Assembly (NCBI GenBank): GCA_022768655.1
Contig: JALEQD010000045.1
Span: forward strand, 1 to 37,146
Length of the DNA: 37,146 nucleotides
Direction: 5' to 3'
Source of the DNA: Anaeroplasma sp.
GTDB lineage: Bacteria; Bacillota_I; Bacilli_A; Acholeplasmatales; Anaeroplasmataceae
A program made the position numbers and the translations under genes. Position 1 is the stretch's first letter, and every line of letters starts with the position of its first letter. Under the pieces are notes generated by a model. The model had not been told where the DNA came from, searched no databases, and saw only the letters and a program-made list of their open reading frames with translations. Positions 1 through 6,789 of this stretch are shown here, one piece after another.

Positions 1-284
1 ATTAATTCTAATGATGTTTTTTTAATATCATTTAGATCAGTTGTGCATTTAACAACAAGTGAGTAAGATGAAATACCTGAAACTAAATTTAGTCTTTCAA
101 TAACTAAATCAACATTTTCATCTAATAAATTAATAAAAATACGATCATGCTGATTTTCAATTAAAACATTTAAGCCTTCTAGCTTTTCAGCCATTAATTT
201 ATATAATGTTTTCAAAAAATAAACTTGATTTTTTCCTTTTAAAGTCAAATCTCCAAAACGAACTAAAATTTGATTATAAATCAT
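1..284 (-). CDS. thiI: ThiI, tRNA 4-thiouridine synthase / thiamine sulfurtransferase, N-terminal part (cut by window edge)
   Basis: This is a partial gene running off the left edge; only about 94 N-terminal residues are present. The translation begins MIYNQILVRFGDLTLKGKN, matching the typical ThiI start (hILvRyGEisLKGkN), and continues into the ferredoxin-like and THUMP region. The PP-loop ATPase and any rhodanese domain lie outside the window. ThiI activates uridine-8 of tRNA by adenylation for thiolation and in some bacteria also supplies sulfur for the thiazole of thiamine. The ATG at 282-284 is preceded on the minus strand by a GAGGTG ribosome site (291-296), which fixes the start. A TATAAT -10 lies at 349-354 (minus). 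It is divergent from rpsD. Family assignment rests on the N-terminal motif only. Confidence 0.85.
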   Translation of the reverse strand, partial: MIYNQILVRFGDLTLKGKNQVYFLKTLYKLMAEKLEGLNVLIENQHDRIFINLLDENVDLVIERLNLVSGISSYSLVVKCTTDLNDIKKTSLEL

Positions 285-361
285 CTTATACACCTCATAT
301 TTTTTAGTAACAATAATTAAAATTTTAAATTCCATTTAATAATATCATATTATAAAGAAAT

Positions 362-384
362 TTTCTATACAAATACTATAGAAA
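362..384. promoter_or_regulatory. 8-bp inverted repeat between divergent thiI and rpsD promoters
   Basis: TTTCTATA-N7-TATAGAAA is a perfect inverted repeat located between the thiI -10 (349-354, minus) and the rpsD -35 (399-404). It could be an operator or chance symmetry in AT-rich DNA; no regulator is recognised from the half-site. Confidence 0.3.
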
Positions 385-398
385 TCCAATTTTTAATG

Positions 399-427
399 TT
401 GACATATCTTTTATACTTTGATAAAAT
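399..427 (+). promoter_or_regulatory. rpsD promoter
   Basis: A perfect -35 TTGACA (399-404), a 17-nt spacer and a -10 TAAAAT (422-427) form a sigma-A promoter. Transcription should start near 434, leaving a leader of about 170 nt before rpsD. Confidence 0.8.
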
Positions 428-433
428 GGTATA

Positions 434-604
434 GCGTGGGTAAAAAGCAGCAGCTCAAAAACAATAGTAAATATCTTAAGGCGTCATAGCTTAAATAGTA
501 ACCTTCGCTGCTTGATGGTGAACATTCAGTTTAAGATATCCTATTGAATTTGAGAAGACGTTTTACTCCGAAAAATAATTAATAATTTAGAGGAGGACAT
601 AATA
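434..604 (+). ncRNA. Structured rpsD leader, probable S4 autoregulatory r-leader
   Basis: This 170-nt untranslated leader is strongly base-paired. CTCAAA 454-459 pairs with TTTGAG 549-554, CAATAG 462-467 with CTATTG 541-546, and ATATCTTAA 471-479 with TTAAGATAT 531-539, giving one long arm. AAGCAGC 445-451 pairs with GCTGCTT 507-513 inside that arm's loop, so the fold is a pseudoknot. Firmicute rpsD leaders are known to bind S4 and shut off their own translation; the fold and position fit that role. Ribosome site AGGAGG is at 591-596. The pairing is seen in the sequence; S4 binding is inferred. Confidence 0.7.
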
Positions 605-1204
605 ATGTCAAGATTTACAGGTTCAAGCTGGAAAGTATCTCGTAGATTAAATTATTCTGTCAGTGAAACTGGTAAAGAATTAATCAAAAGAAAATATGCT
701 CCAGGTCAACATGGTGCAAAGCGCACAAAATTAAAAGAATATGGTATTCAGTTACAAGAAAAGCAAAAGGTAAGATTCACTTATGGTGTTTCTGAAAAGC
801 AATTCAGAAAAACTTTCAATGATGCAGCTCGTCAAGAAGGAAAAACTGGTGTTCATTTCTTAGTTTTATTAGAAAGACGTTTAGACAATATCGTTTATCG
901 TTTAGGTTTTGCTTCTACTAGAGCACAAGCTCGTCAATTAGTAAACCATGGTCATATTCTAGTTGATGGTAAGAAGGTTGATATTCCTTCATATCGTTTA
1001 TCAGCTGGTCAAACTATTTCTTTAAAGGAAACTTCTAAGGATTTAGTTATCGTTAAGGCAGCATTAGAAGCTAAGCTTGCTCGTGCTGAATATTTAGCTT
1101 ATGACGAAAATACTAAGGTTGGTACTTTAGTAAGATTACCAGAAAGAAGCGAATTCTTAACTGATATTAATGAACAATTAATTGTCGAATTCTACAACAG
1201 ATAA
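605..1204 (+). CDS. rpsD: 30S ribosomal protein S4
   Basis: S4 binds 16S rRNA at the five-way junction of the 5' domain and nucleates small-subunit assembly; in Firmicutes it also represses its own synthesis. The protein is 199 residues, normal for S4. It begins [15 protein letters not shown], followed by the conserved [10 protein letters not shown] segment, and has the S4 RNA-binding domain in the middle ([27 protein letters not shown]). It lacks the four-cysteine zinc motif near the N-terminus, so it is the C-minus form. As in Bacillus it stands alone instead of sitting in the alpha operon. The ATG is 8 nt after AGGAGG. It is followed directly by an intrinsic terminator. Confidence 0.98.
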   Translation: MSRFTGSSWKVSRRLNYSVSETGKELIKRKYAPGQHGAKRTKLKEYGIQLQEKQKVRFTYGVSEKQFRKTFNDAARQEGKTGVHFLVLLERRLDNIVYRLGFASTRAQARQLVNHGHILVDGKKVDIPSYRLSAGQTISLKETSKDLVIVKAALEAKLARAEYLAYDENTKVGTLVRLPERSEFLTDINEQLIVEFYNR

Positions 1205-1229
1205 AAAAAAGCTCATATCGAGCTTTTTT
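1205..1229 (+). terminator. rpsD intrinsic terminator
   Basis: AAAAAAGCTC (1205-1214) pairs with GAGCTTTTTT (1220-1229) around a 5-nt loop, beginning right after the rpsD stop codon, and the run of T continues after a C. Confidence 0.85.
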
Positions 1230-1236
1230 CTTTTTA

Positions 1237-1275
1237 AAATACTAAAGGCGGTGAATTTCACCGCCTTTAGTATTT
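1237..1275. terminator. 18-bp hairpin, likely bidirectional terminator
   Basis: The arms at 1237-1254 and 1258-1275 are perfectly complementary over 18 bp with an ATT loop; the GC-rich core is AAGGCGGTGA/TCACCGCCTT. It lies immediately beyond the stop of the minus-strand micro-ORF and behind the first rpsD terminator, so it can end both transcripts. Confidence 0.75.
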
Positions 1276-1285
1276 AAATTTTATA

Positions 1286-1390
1286 CTATCTTTTAAATAA
1301 TCCTCTACAGTCCTCACCCATAGTTAATAATTTAGCAAACACTGCAACAATAATTACAGATAGTGTAAATGCTAATATATAACTTAACAT
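1286..1390 (-). CDS. 34-residue single-span membrane peptide
   Basis: A micro-ORF with a strong ribosome site (AAAGGAGA on the minus strand, about 8 nt before the ATG at 1388-1390). The product starts MLSYILAFTLSVIIVAVFAK and ends GEDCRGLFKR: one hydrophobic span of roughly 20 residues, then a short charged tail with one cysteine. It has its own -10 (TATAAT at 1429-1434, minus) and is followed by an 18-bp hairpin terminator at 1237-1275, so it looks like an independent transcription unit. No homology is recognised. It may be a small membrane-protein regulator, a toxin-like peptide or a stress peptide; function is unknown. Codon use is normal for the window. Confidence 0.65.
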   Translation of the reverse strand: MLSYILAFTLSVIIVAVFAKLLTMGEDCRGLFKR

Positions 1391-1404
1391 ACAATAATCT
1401 CCTT

Positions 1405-1434
1405 TTGTGATCTATTAATCACAATTAAATTATA
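1405..1434 (-). promoter_or_regulatory. Promoter -10 and 7-bp palindrome upstream of the membrane peptide
   Basis: The minus-strand -10 is TATAAT at 1434-1429. Just downstream is TTGTGAT-N6-ATCACAA (1405-1424), a perfect 7-bp inverted repeat abutting the ribosome site. It could be an operator at the transcription start or an mRNA hairpin limiting translation. No good -35 is seen. Confidence 0.45.
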
Positions 1435-1492
1435 TATCTAAAAAAAATAAATAAATAATGAAAGCATTTTATATTAGAATTGAAAGTGTTTA

Positions 1493-2149
1493 CTATGGAT
1501 TATTATTCATTAAATATTCTTCTACACCATAAAAAATTGAAGTACATAATAAATATTGATAATTAAAATCTAATAATTTTTTTAATTCATCATAATTTGT
1601 CATAAACCCACATTCTACTATTATAGTAGGTATAGATATCTTTTTTAACATATATATGTTATCTTTGACTAAAGGTTTTCTATCCGTATTTTTCATTATT
1701 TTTTTTATATTATTCATAACTTTATCTGCTAAAATACTATTTTCTTTATTGTTAATAGCGTAAAAAACCTGAGCTCCATGATATTGTGAATCAACAAAGC
1801 TATTCATATGAATTGATAAGCATAACATGCTTTGACTTCCATTAATTAATTCTATTCTTTTATTTAAATCATTTCTTTTTATGAATTCATTTTCACATAA
1901 ATCGATATCTTCTTCTCTTGTCATTGATACTATATAACCATTTTCTTCAAAAATCTTTTTTAAACACATTGAAATCTCTAAATTTAAATCACATTCCCTT
2001 TTTCCAAAATATACAGCACCAGGATCATATCCACCATGACCAGCATCAATAATTATTCTTTTTGTATTATTTTGAATGGTAGTTCCATTAACAATAAAAG
2101 TTGATGCAAGACAAATAACAAATGAAATTATAATTAATATTTTTTTCAT
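1493..2149 (-). CDS. N-acetylmuramoyl-L-alanine amidase (Amidase_3, CwlD-like)
   Basis: A 218-residue zinc amidase that would cut the amide bond between N-acetylmuramic acid and the stem peptide. Residues 1-22 form a signal peptide or signal anchor (MKKILIIISFVICLASTFIV). The catalytic domain follows with no additional binding domain: IIIDAGHGGYDPGA holds the first zinc histidine, RECDLNLEIS the glutamate ligand, LSIHMNS the second histidine, and IVECGFMTN the catalytic glutamate. Size and layout resemble B. subtilis CwlD, which acts in spore-cortex muramic-lactam formation, but the match alone does not prove sporulation. No convincing ribosome site is present; a TATAAT at 2155-2160 (minus) lies only 6 nt before the ATG, so the mRNA may be leaderless. 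Confidence 0.88.
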   Translation of the reverse strand: MKKILIIISFVICLASTFIVNGTTIQNNTKRIIIDAGHGGYDPGAVYFGKRECDLNLEISMCLKKIFEENGYIVSMTREEDIDLCENEFIKRNDLNKRIELINGSQSMLCLSIHMNSFVDSQYHGAQVFYAINNKENSILADKVMNNIKKIMKNTDRKPLVKDNIYMLKKISIPTIIVECGFMTNYDELKKLLDFNYQYLLCTSIFYGVEEYLMNNNP

Positions 2150-2205
2150 AATAAATTATATTTCAATAATTATCAAAAAATGAGTATATTTATTAAAAAT
2201 ATTTA

Positions 2206-2214
2206 TGATATAAT
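2206..2214 (+). promoter_or_regulatory. Extended -10 promoter of the esterase gene
   Basis: TGATATAAT is an extended -10 (TG-N-TATAAT) with start expected near 2221, a few bases before the AAAGGA ribosome site (2227-2232). Confidence 0.6.
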
Positions 2215-2240
2215 TAGTTTTAGAAGAAAGGAATAATCTA

Positions 2241-3050
2241 TTGATTATTGGTATGCAATCTATGGTAGAATATTATAAACTATATCTTCCAAAATCAAAG
2301 CGTGAAATTAAAATAGAGGTTTCAGGCCCTAGAAATAAAAATAATATTGTGTTTGATACAATGTATTTTCTAGATGGTCAAAACGCTTTTCATGATTCAC
2401 ATGCCGCATTTGGAAGATCGATAAGGGCAACAAAAAAGCTAAGCTTTGCCGCAAAGGAATTAAATAAAAGAATTTTAGGAATAGCAATCTATAATAGCGG
2501 AAGTAATCTAGGAAGAATAAATGAATATACTCCATTTAAAATCGATAATCCTGCTGAAAAAGAATGGTTACTGCATGATGTAAAAAATTGTCATAATTTT
2601 TGTGATGATCTTATTTTTACAATTATTCCTTTTATCGAAAAGCATTACAATGTAAGTAAAGATAAAAACCATAGATTCATCTATGGTTCTTCACTAGCAG
2701 CAATAACTGCTTTATATTTAGGATTCAAATATGATGTCTTCGGATATATTGGTTCATTTTCCACTGCTTCATTTTTATTTGAAGAAAAGCTACATAATTT
2801 TTTATTAGATAATAAGAAAAATATAAATGTATTTTTATATATTGGAAAAAATGAAAAATCAGATGATATATATGATGATACACTATATCTTAAATCATCA
2901 AAGAAACTATATAATTTATTTAAAAATAATAATATTAACACACGATTAGTTATAGATGTTAACGGAATACATAATGAAGAATATTGGGATAAGCATCTAT
3001 TAGATTTTATTAATTTTATTTATAATAATGATATTTTTTATACATATTAA
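2241..3050 (+). CDS. Putative alpha/beta-hydrolase esterase (Esterase D / enterochelin-esterase-like)
   Basis: A 269-residue cytoplasmic protein (no signal peptide). The order of motifs fits the esterase D-like fold: an oxyanion-type strand region with FLDGQNAFHD (about residues 44-53), a nucleophile elbow YGSSLAA (about 148-154, Ser catalytic), and a C-terminal GIHNEEYW (about 247-254) that would supply the catalytic histidine. Such enzymes hydrolyse acyl or siderophore esters; the substrate here is unknown. The start is a TTG at 2241, chosen because AAAGGA (2227-2232) is 8 nt upstream and the next in-frame ATG (2253) has worse spacing. It is monocistronic and ends in a bidirectional terminator. 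Confidence 0.75.
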   Translation: MIIGMQSMVEYYKLYLPKSKREIKIEVSGPRNKNNIVFDTMYFLDGQNAFHDSHAAFGRSIRATKKLSFAAKELNKRILGIAIYNSGSNLGRINEYTPFKIDNPAEKEWLLHDVKNCHNFCDDLIFTIIPFIEKHYNVSKDKNHRFIYGSSLAAITALYLGFKYDVFGYIGSFSTASFLFEEKLHNFLLDNKKNINVFLYIGKNEKSDDIYDDTLYLKSSKKLYNLFKNNNINTRLVIDVNGIHNEEYWDKHLLDFINFIYNNDIFYTY

Positions 3051-3086
3051 AAAAGTGAGGTTCATTTTTTTGAACTTCACTTTTTA
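3050..3086. terminator. Bidirectional terminator between convergent genes
   Basis: The arms AAAAGTGAGGTTCA (3051-3064) and TGAACTTCACTTTT (3071-3084) pair with one G-U across a T6 loop. A-rich and T-rich flanks give U-tracts both ways; it ends the esterase gene and the long minus-strand aro operon. Confidence 0.85.
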
Positions 3087-3099
3087 TTTTTATCTATTT

Positions 3100-3426
3100 T
3101 TAGCTTACTATGATTTGCCCGCTAAAAACATTAGCGAGTAAAATACAAACTAAAACAAATGCGATTACATTAATAATAATTGATATTAATGCTCCTATTC
3201 CACAATGCTTTGCGGTTAGGGGTTTTTCTTTTCTCCAACATAAAAATAGGATTAATCCAGCAAGTGGAAAAAAGAAAGATAATACACCAAGCCCAACACT
3301 TCCTCTATCTATAGAGGAATCTGAATGATGTGCATTAACAGTTACAAATTCATCAATTGAAGAACCACAATTTCTACAGAATTTATCATTTGGGTTAATT
3401 TCGTGCCCACAATTTCTACAAAACAT
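3100..3426 (-). CDS. Zinc-ribbon membrane protein
   Basis: A 108-residue protein with an N-terminal double CxxC zinc ribbon (FCRNCGHEINPNDKFCRNCGS, cysteines at about 3, 6, 17 and 20), a short polar linker, and two hydrophobic segments (about residues 46-64 and 78-101). This is the common 'zinc-ribbon domain plus small membrane domain' architecture of Firmicutes; its role is not known. The ATG is preceded by TGGAGG. It follows the GltD-like gene by 17 nt and is probably the last gene of the aro transcript, because the next feature is the bidirectional terminator at 3050-3086. Confidence 0.75.
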   Translation of the reverse strand: MFCRNCGHEINPNDKFCRNCGSSIDEFVTVNAHHSDSSIDRGSVGLGVLSFFFPLAGLILFLCWRKEKPLTAKHCGIGALISIIINVIAFVLVCILLANVFSGQIIVS

Positions 3427-3443
3427 AGCTAAAAACCTCCATA

Positions 3444-4736
3444 TTATTTATTCTCTTCATAAACTAGCTTAGCAAATTCTCTACCACAGCGCATAGCCTC
3501 AACCACAGTTTTTGCACCTAAATAGATATCTCCACCTGCATATATTTTTTCTATATTAGTTTTACCATTTGAAGCTACAATATATCCATGATCAGTATTT
3601 AATATCTTCTTATCATATATATCTTCTGGTATTTGACCAATTGCTGAAATAATAAAATCACAATCAATATCAATGAACTCATTTGTTCCGACAGGCTTTC
3701 TTCTACCTGATTCATCTGGTTCAGTAAGTTTCATAACCTCACACTTTACCCCTGTAACATGATTATCACCTAATACCTTTACAGGATTAGTAAGGAATTT
3801 AAATTCAACTCCCTCCTCTAAAGCATCATGAATCTCATGCTTTGTCGCAGGAGCCTCTTCTAAGCTTCTTCTATATGCGATTATAACCTTATCTGCACCC
3901 AAACGAACAGCACTTCTTGCTGCATCCATCGCAACATTACCTGCTCCAACAACTACCACTGTACCATAAAGCTTAGGAAGATTTCCTACTTCAAGCTTAA
4001 CAGCATAATTAGATTCCTTTAATAAATCTAGGGCATCATATACACCTTCAAGTCCTTCATTTTCAATACCAAGTCTTCTTACCTTAGTAAGACCAGTAGC
4101 AATGAACACATAATCATATGAGTCCTTTAGCGCAATTATATCACTTTCAAGCATTTTTTTACCGAAAATGAAATTAGCCCCTAACTTTTTTACATCCTCA
4201 ACAACTCTTATTACATCCTGATAATCAAGCCTATAAGAAGGTATACCGTATGTCATTACACCACCAGCAGTATTTTCTTTTTCATAAATATCAACTTTAG
4301 CACCATAGCCTAATAATTCCTTTGCGGCAGATAAGCCAGCAGGACCTGCACCAATTATAGCAACCTTAACATTTATGCTGTTTTCTTTTGTTTTTTGAAA
4401 ATTAGTATTATTTTGAACATATCTTTCCAATGCCCCAACATTAATAGGAGTACCTTTTTTTCCTAATACACAATGTCCAACACATTGATTTTCATGAGGG
4501 CAAACAACTGAACAAATATTTGATAAGCTAGAACAGTCTGCAATAATTTTACTAGCCTCTTCTAAATTATCATTTTTAATTTCAAAGATAAAATCTCTTA
4601 TTCTCATACCTGTAGGACAACCTGTTTGACACATTGGCTTTTTACAAGATAAGCATCTTGATGCTTCTTTTTTTGCTTCTTCAGCTGTTAAATCAGCTGG
4701 TCTATTCCATTTATTTTCCATATACAATTGACACAA
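3444..4736 (-). CDS. GltD-like NAD(P)H oxidoreductase (Fe-S flavoprotein)
   Basis: A 430-residue homologue of the glutamate-synthase small subunit and of NfnL/SudA proteins. The N-terminus carries two cysteine clusters for 4Fe-4S centres (Cys 28, 31, 36, 40 and Cys 75, 79, 85, 89). An FAD-binding GAGPAGLSAAKEL begins near residue 129, and an NADPH-binding GAGNVAMDAARSA lies further on, followed by the conserved IISAIGQIPE and a terminal GGDIYLGAKTVVEAMRCG. No GltB or NfnS partner is nearby, so it may act as a free-standing electron-transfer flavoprotein or with a distant partner. It sits 20 nt after aroC and is probably cotranscribed. The start could be TTG at 4736 (10 nt after AAAGGA) or ATG at 4721; the first lies inside an inverted repeat. 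Confidence 0.85.
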   Translation of the reverse strand: MCQLYMENKWNRPADLTAEEAKKEASRCLSCKKPMCQTGCPTGMRIRDFIFEIKNDNLEEASKIIADCSSLSNICSVVCPHENQCVGHCVLGKKGTPINVGALERYVQNNTNFQKTKENSINVKVAIIGAGPAGLSAAKELLGYGAKVDIYEKENTAGGVMTYGIPSYRLDYQDVIRVVEDVKKLGANFIFGKKMLESDIIALKDSYDYVFIATGLTKVRRLGIENEGLEGVYDALDLLKESNYAVKLEVGNLPKLYGTVVVVGAGNVAMDAARSAVRLGADKVIIAYRRSLEEAPATKHEIHDALEEGVEFKFLTNPVKVLGDNHVTGVKCEVMKLTEPDESGRRKPVGTNEFIDIDCDFIISAIGQIPEDIYDKKILNTDHGYIVASNGKTNIEKIYAGGDIYLGAKTVVEAMRCGREFAKLVYEENK

Positions 4737-4745
4737 TACGTGTCA
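4729..4745 (-). promoter_or_regulatory. Inverted repeat over the GltD-like start codon
   Basis: TGACAC-AATAC-GTGTCA is a perfect 6-bp inverted repeat lying between the ribosome site and, in part, over the TTG start codon (4734-4736). In mRNA it would form a hairpin that could hide the start; in DNA it could be an operator. Confidence 0.4.
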
Positions 4746-4756
4746 TTCCTTTCTAT

Positions 4757-5755
4757 TTAAGCTTTATTTTTATATGCATTATTAATTAGCATAGCATCAC
4801 AAAGTGCAATTGCTAAGGCAGCCTCTAAAACTACTATAGCCCTTAAAATTATCGCAGCATCATGTCTTCCTTCAATGACTAGCTCTCTAACATTATGCTC
4901 TTTAAAGCTATATGTTTCTTGTGGAATGCTTATTGATGGTGTTGGCTTTACAAACACCTTTATTTCAATATCATTACCATTTGATATTCCACCATTGATA
5001 CCACCATTATTATTTGTTTTTGTTTTACCAAATTCATTTATAAAGCAATCATTAAATTCACTGCCCTTTAGGTTTTCACCATTAAATCCAATTCCAAATT
5101 CAACGCCCTTTACTCCACCAACTGAAAACAACAAATGTGAAATAGTTGACTCTAATGAATCAAAATATGGTTCTCCTAGACCTATGGGTACATTTTTAGC
5201 CTTTAGGCTTACTATTCCTCCAACACTATCATGATTTTCAATTGCTTTATCCAAAATTTCATTAAATTTTGATTGATCCTTTTCACCACATAAGCTGATA
5301 AGCTTACTTTCAAATACAACATCATCTAGCATTTTTTTAGCAACAACACCAGCACTAACAATTCCTAATGTTAATCTTCCTGAAAAGTGCCCTCCACCGC
5401 GATAGTCATTAAATCCATTATATTTTTTCATTGCAGTAAAATCTGCATGTGAAGGACGAGGATGATTAACCAAATTAGAATAATCCTTACTTTTTGTATT
5501 TGTATTTAAAAATCTTAATAAAATTGGAGCTCCAGTAGTTTTGCCATTAAACACTCCACTTTCAATATGAACCTCATCGGCTTCTATTCTAGGAGTAGTT
5601 CCCTTTCCACCTGACTTTCGTCTTTGAATATCAGTATAAAAATCCTCGCAGGATAATTCAATTCCAGGTTTTACACCATCTAATAAAATACCTACTGAGC
5701 TTCCATGAGATTCACCAAAAATATTAATTTGAAATAATCTTCCTATATGATTCAT
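4757..5755 (-). CDS. aroC: Chorismate synthase
   Basis: Catalyses the last common step, 5-enolpyruvylshikimate-3-phosphate to chorismate, needing reduced FMN. The signatures are clear: GRLFQINIFGESHGSSVG at the N-terminus, HPRPSHADFT with the active-site histidine, DYRGGGHFSGR, NNNGGINGGISNG, and GRHDAAIILRA near the C-terminus. At 332 residues it is shorter than the usual 350-390, but all signature blocks are present, so the gene appears intact. It overlaps aroE by 4 nt (ATGA), indicating translational coupling. No flavin-reductase domain is fused, so reduced flavin must come from elsewhere. Confidence 0.95.
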   Translation of the reverse strand: MNHIGRLFQINIFGESHGSSVGILLDGVKPGIELSCEDFYTDIQRRKSGGKGTTPRIEADEVHIESGVFNGKTTGAPILLRFLNTNTKSKDYSNLVNHPRPSHADFTAMKKYNGFNDYRGGGHFSGRLTLGIVSAGVVAKKMLDDVVFESKLISLCGEKDQSKFNEILDKAIENHDSVGGIVSLKAKNVPIGLGEPYFDSLESTISHLLFSVGGVKGVEFGIGFNGENLKGSEFNDCFINEFGKTKTNNNGGINGGISNGNDIEIKVFVKPTPSISIPQETYSFKEHNVRELVIEGRHDAAIILRAIVVLEAALAIALCDAMLINNAYKNKA

Positions 5756-6519
5756 ATTAATTCCTCTATTCTTTTTAATAAATCTGATATATTTAATGTG
5801 TATTTCTTATTTTGCCAAATTTCTTCTGCTTTAACAGCTTGACCAACTAGCATATATAATCCATCCATATCAGAATTAGCATCAATTAATAATTGTGTTT
5901 TTCTAGGATTAAATATTATATCAACCACATTTTTTGATCTTTTAGCAATTGATTTATCAATTGGTGATACACCTGTTTTAGGATACATTCCAATTGGAGT
6001 AGTATTTACTATAATATCTATCTTTTCTTTATCAAGCCTATCGTATCCAATACTCAAATCATCTTTTGGATTTCTTGATACAAATTTAACAATACCACCC
6101 ATGTCAATAAGAACCTTATATATGGCACGAGACGCTCCACCAGTACCTAAAATAAAGCAATTTTTATCTTTTACCTCAACATTAAAATGCTTTAGCTGTT
6201 CATAAAACCCATAATAATCAGTATTATATCCCACAAGCTTACCATTTTCTAACGCTACCGTATTTACACTTCCAATTTTTAATGCTTCATCTGAAATAAT
6301 ATCTAAATATTTCATTATTTCAACCTTATATGGAATTGTAACATTATATCCAGAATATTCTAAGCTTTTAAGCTTTTCAAGCTGAGGTTTTAAATCCTCA
6401 ATTTTTAATTCTATTAATTCATATGAAGCATCAATATTTAAATCCTTAAATATTTCATTATGAATTAAAGGTGAATAGCTATGTGATAGCTTTTCTCCTA
6501 ACAGTGCATATTTTTTCAA
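5752..6519 (-). CDS. aroE: Shikimate dehydrogenase
   Basis: Reduces 3-dehydroshikimate to shikimate with NADPH. The 255-residue product begins KKYALLGEKLSHSYSPLIHN (substrate-binding SxS loop and active-site region), has NVTIPYK with the catalytic lysine, GYNTDYYGF with the catalytic aspartate, and the NADP-binding ILGTGGASRAI. The start codon is TTG at 6519, directly after the stop of the chorismate-mutase gene; no in-frame ATG would keep the N-terminal substrate loop, and AAGGA lies about 10 nt upstream. The 3' end overlaps aroC by 4 nt. Length is slightly below the family norm of about 270. Confidence 0.94.
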   Translation of the reverse strand: MKKYALLGEKLSHSYSPLIHNEIFKDLNIDASYELIELKIEDLKPQLEKLKSLEYSGYNVTIPYKVEIMKYLDIISDEALKIGSVNTVALENGKLVGYNTDYYGFYEQLKHFNVEVKDKNCFILGTGGASRAIYKVLIDMGGIVKFVSRNPKDDLSIGYDRLDKEKIDIIVNTTPIGMYPKTGVSPIDKSIAKRSKNVVDIIFNPRKTQLLIDANSDMDGLYMLVGQAVKAEEIWQNKKYTLNISDLLKRIEELI

Positions 6520-6789
6520 TTAAATCAAATCCTTCTGATAATCCTTTGAAGCATTTAAAACACCTTCAAAAAATGTCTTATAATATTTTTCTAATTCCTT
6601 AGAATTTAATAATTTTATATTCTTTTCTATTAATAATTTTTCTCTAGCTTCATCTAAAATTGGCATATTTACATCCTTTTTATATTCAGCAACCATTTTT
6701 GAAGCAGCCATCCTTTTTTTAAAAAGCTCAATCATTTCAGCATCAACTGCATTAATAATCTCTCTTGCCTCATCTAATTTATTTTTCAT
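6520..6789 (-). CDS. Chorismate mutase (AroQ type, monofunctional)
   Basis: An 89-residue all-helical chorismate mutase, chorismate to prephenate. The start taken is the ATG at 6787-6789 (MKNKLDEAREIINAVDAEMI), because GGTGGAG lies about 9 nt upstream and the family begins here; a longer reading upstream only runs inside aroA in another frame. Key AroQ features are visible: the N-terminal LDEAREIINAVDAEMIELFKKRM helix with the active-site Arg/Lys set, and a helix containing VAEYKKD. It overlaps the aroA end by 11 nt and abuts aroE, so all three should be translationally coupled. It is not fused to prephenate dehydratase or dehydrogenase. Confidence 0.88.
   Translation of the reverse strand: MKNKLDEAREIINAVDAEMIELFKKRMAASKMVAEYKKDVNMPILDEAREKLLIEKNIKLLNSKELEKYYKTFFEGVLNASKDYQKDLI

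Noticed and set aside
1405-1424. CRP or FNR binding site before the membrane peptide
   Set aside because: TGTGA and TCACA are separated by 8 nt instead of 6, and its position at the start site does not suit an activator.
4875-5234. Plus-strand reading frame opposite aroC
   Set aside because: Antisense shadow of a conserved enzyme; no ribosome site or family.
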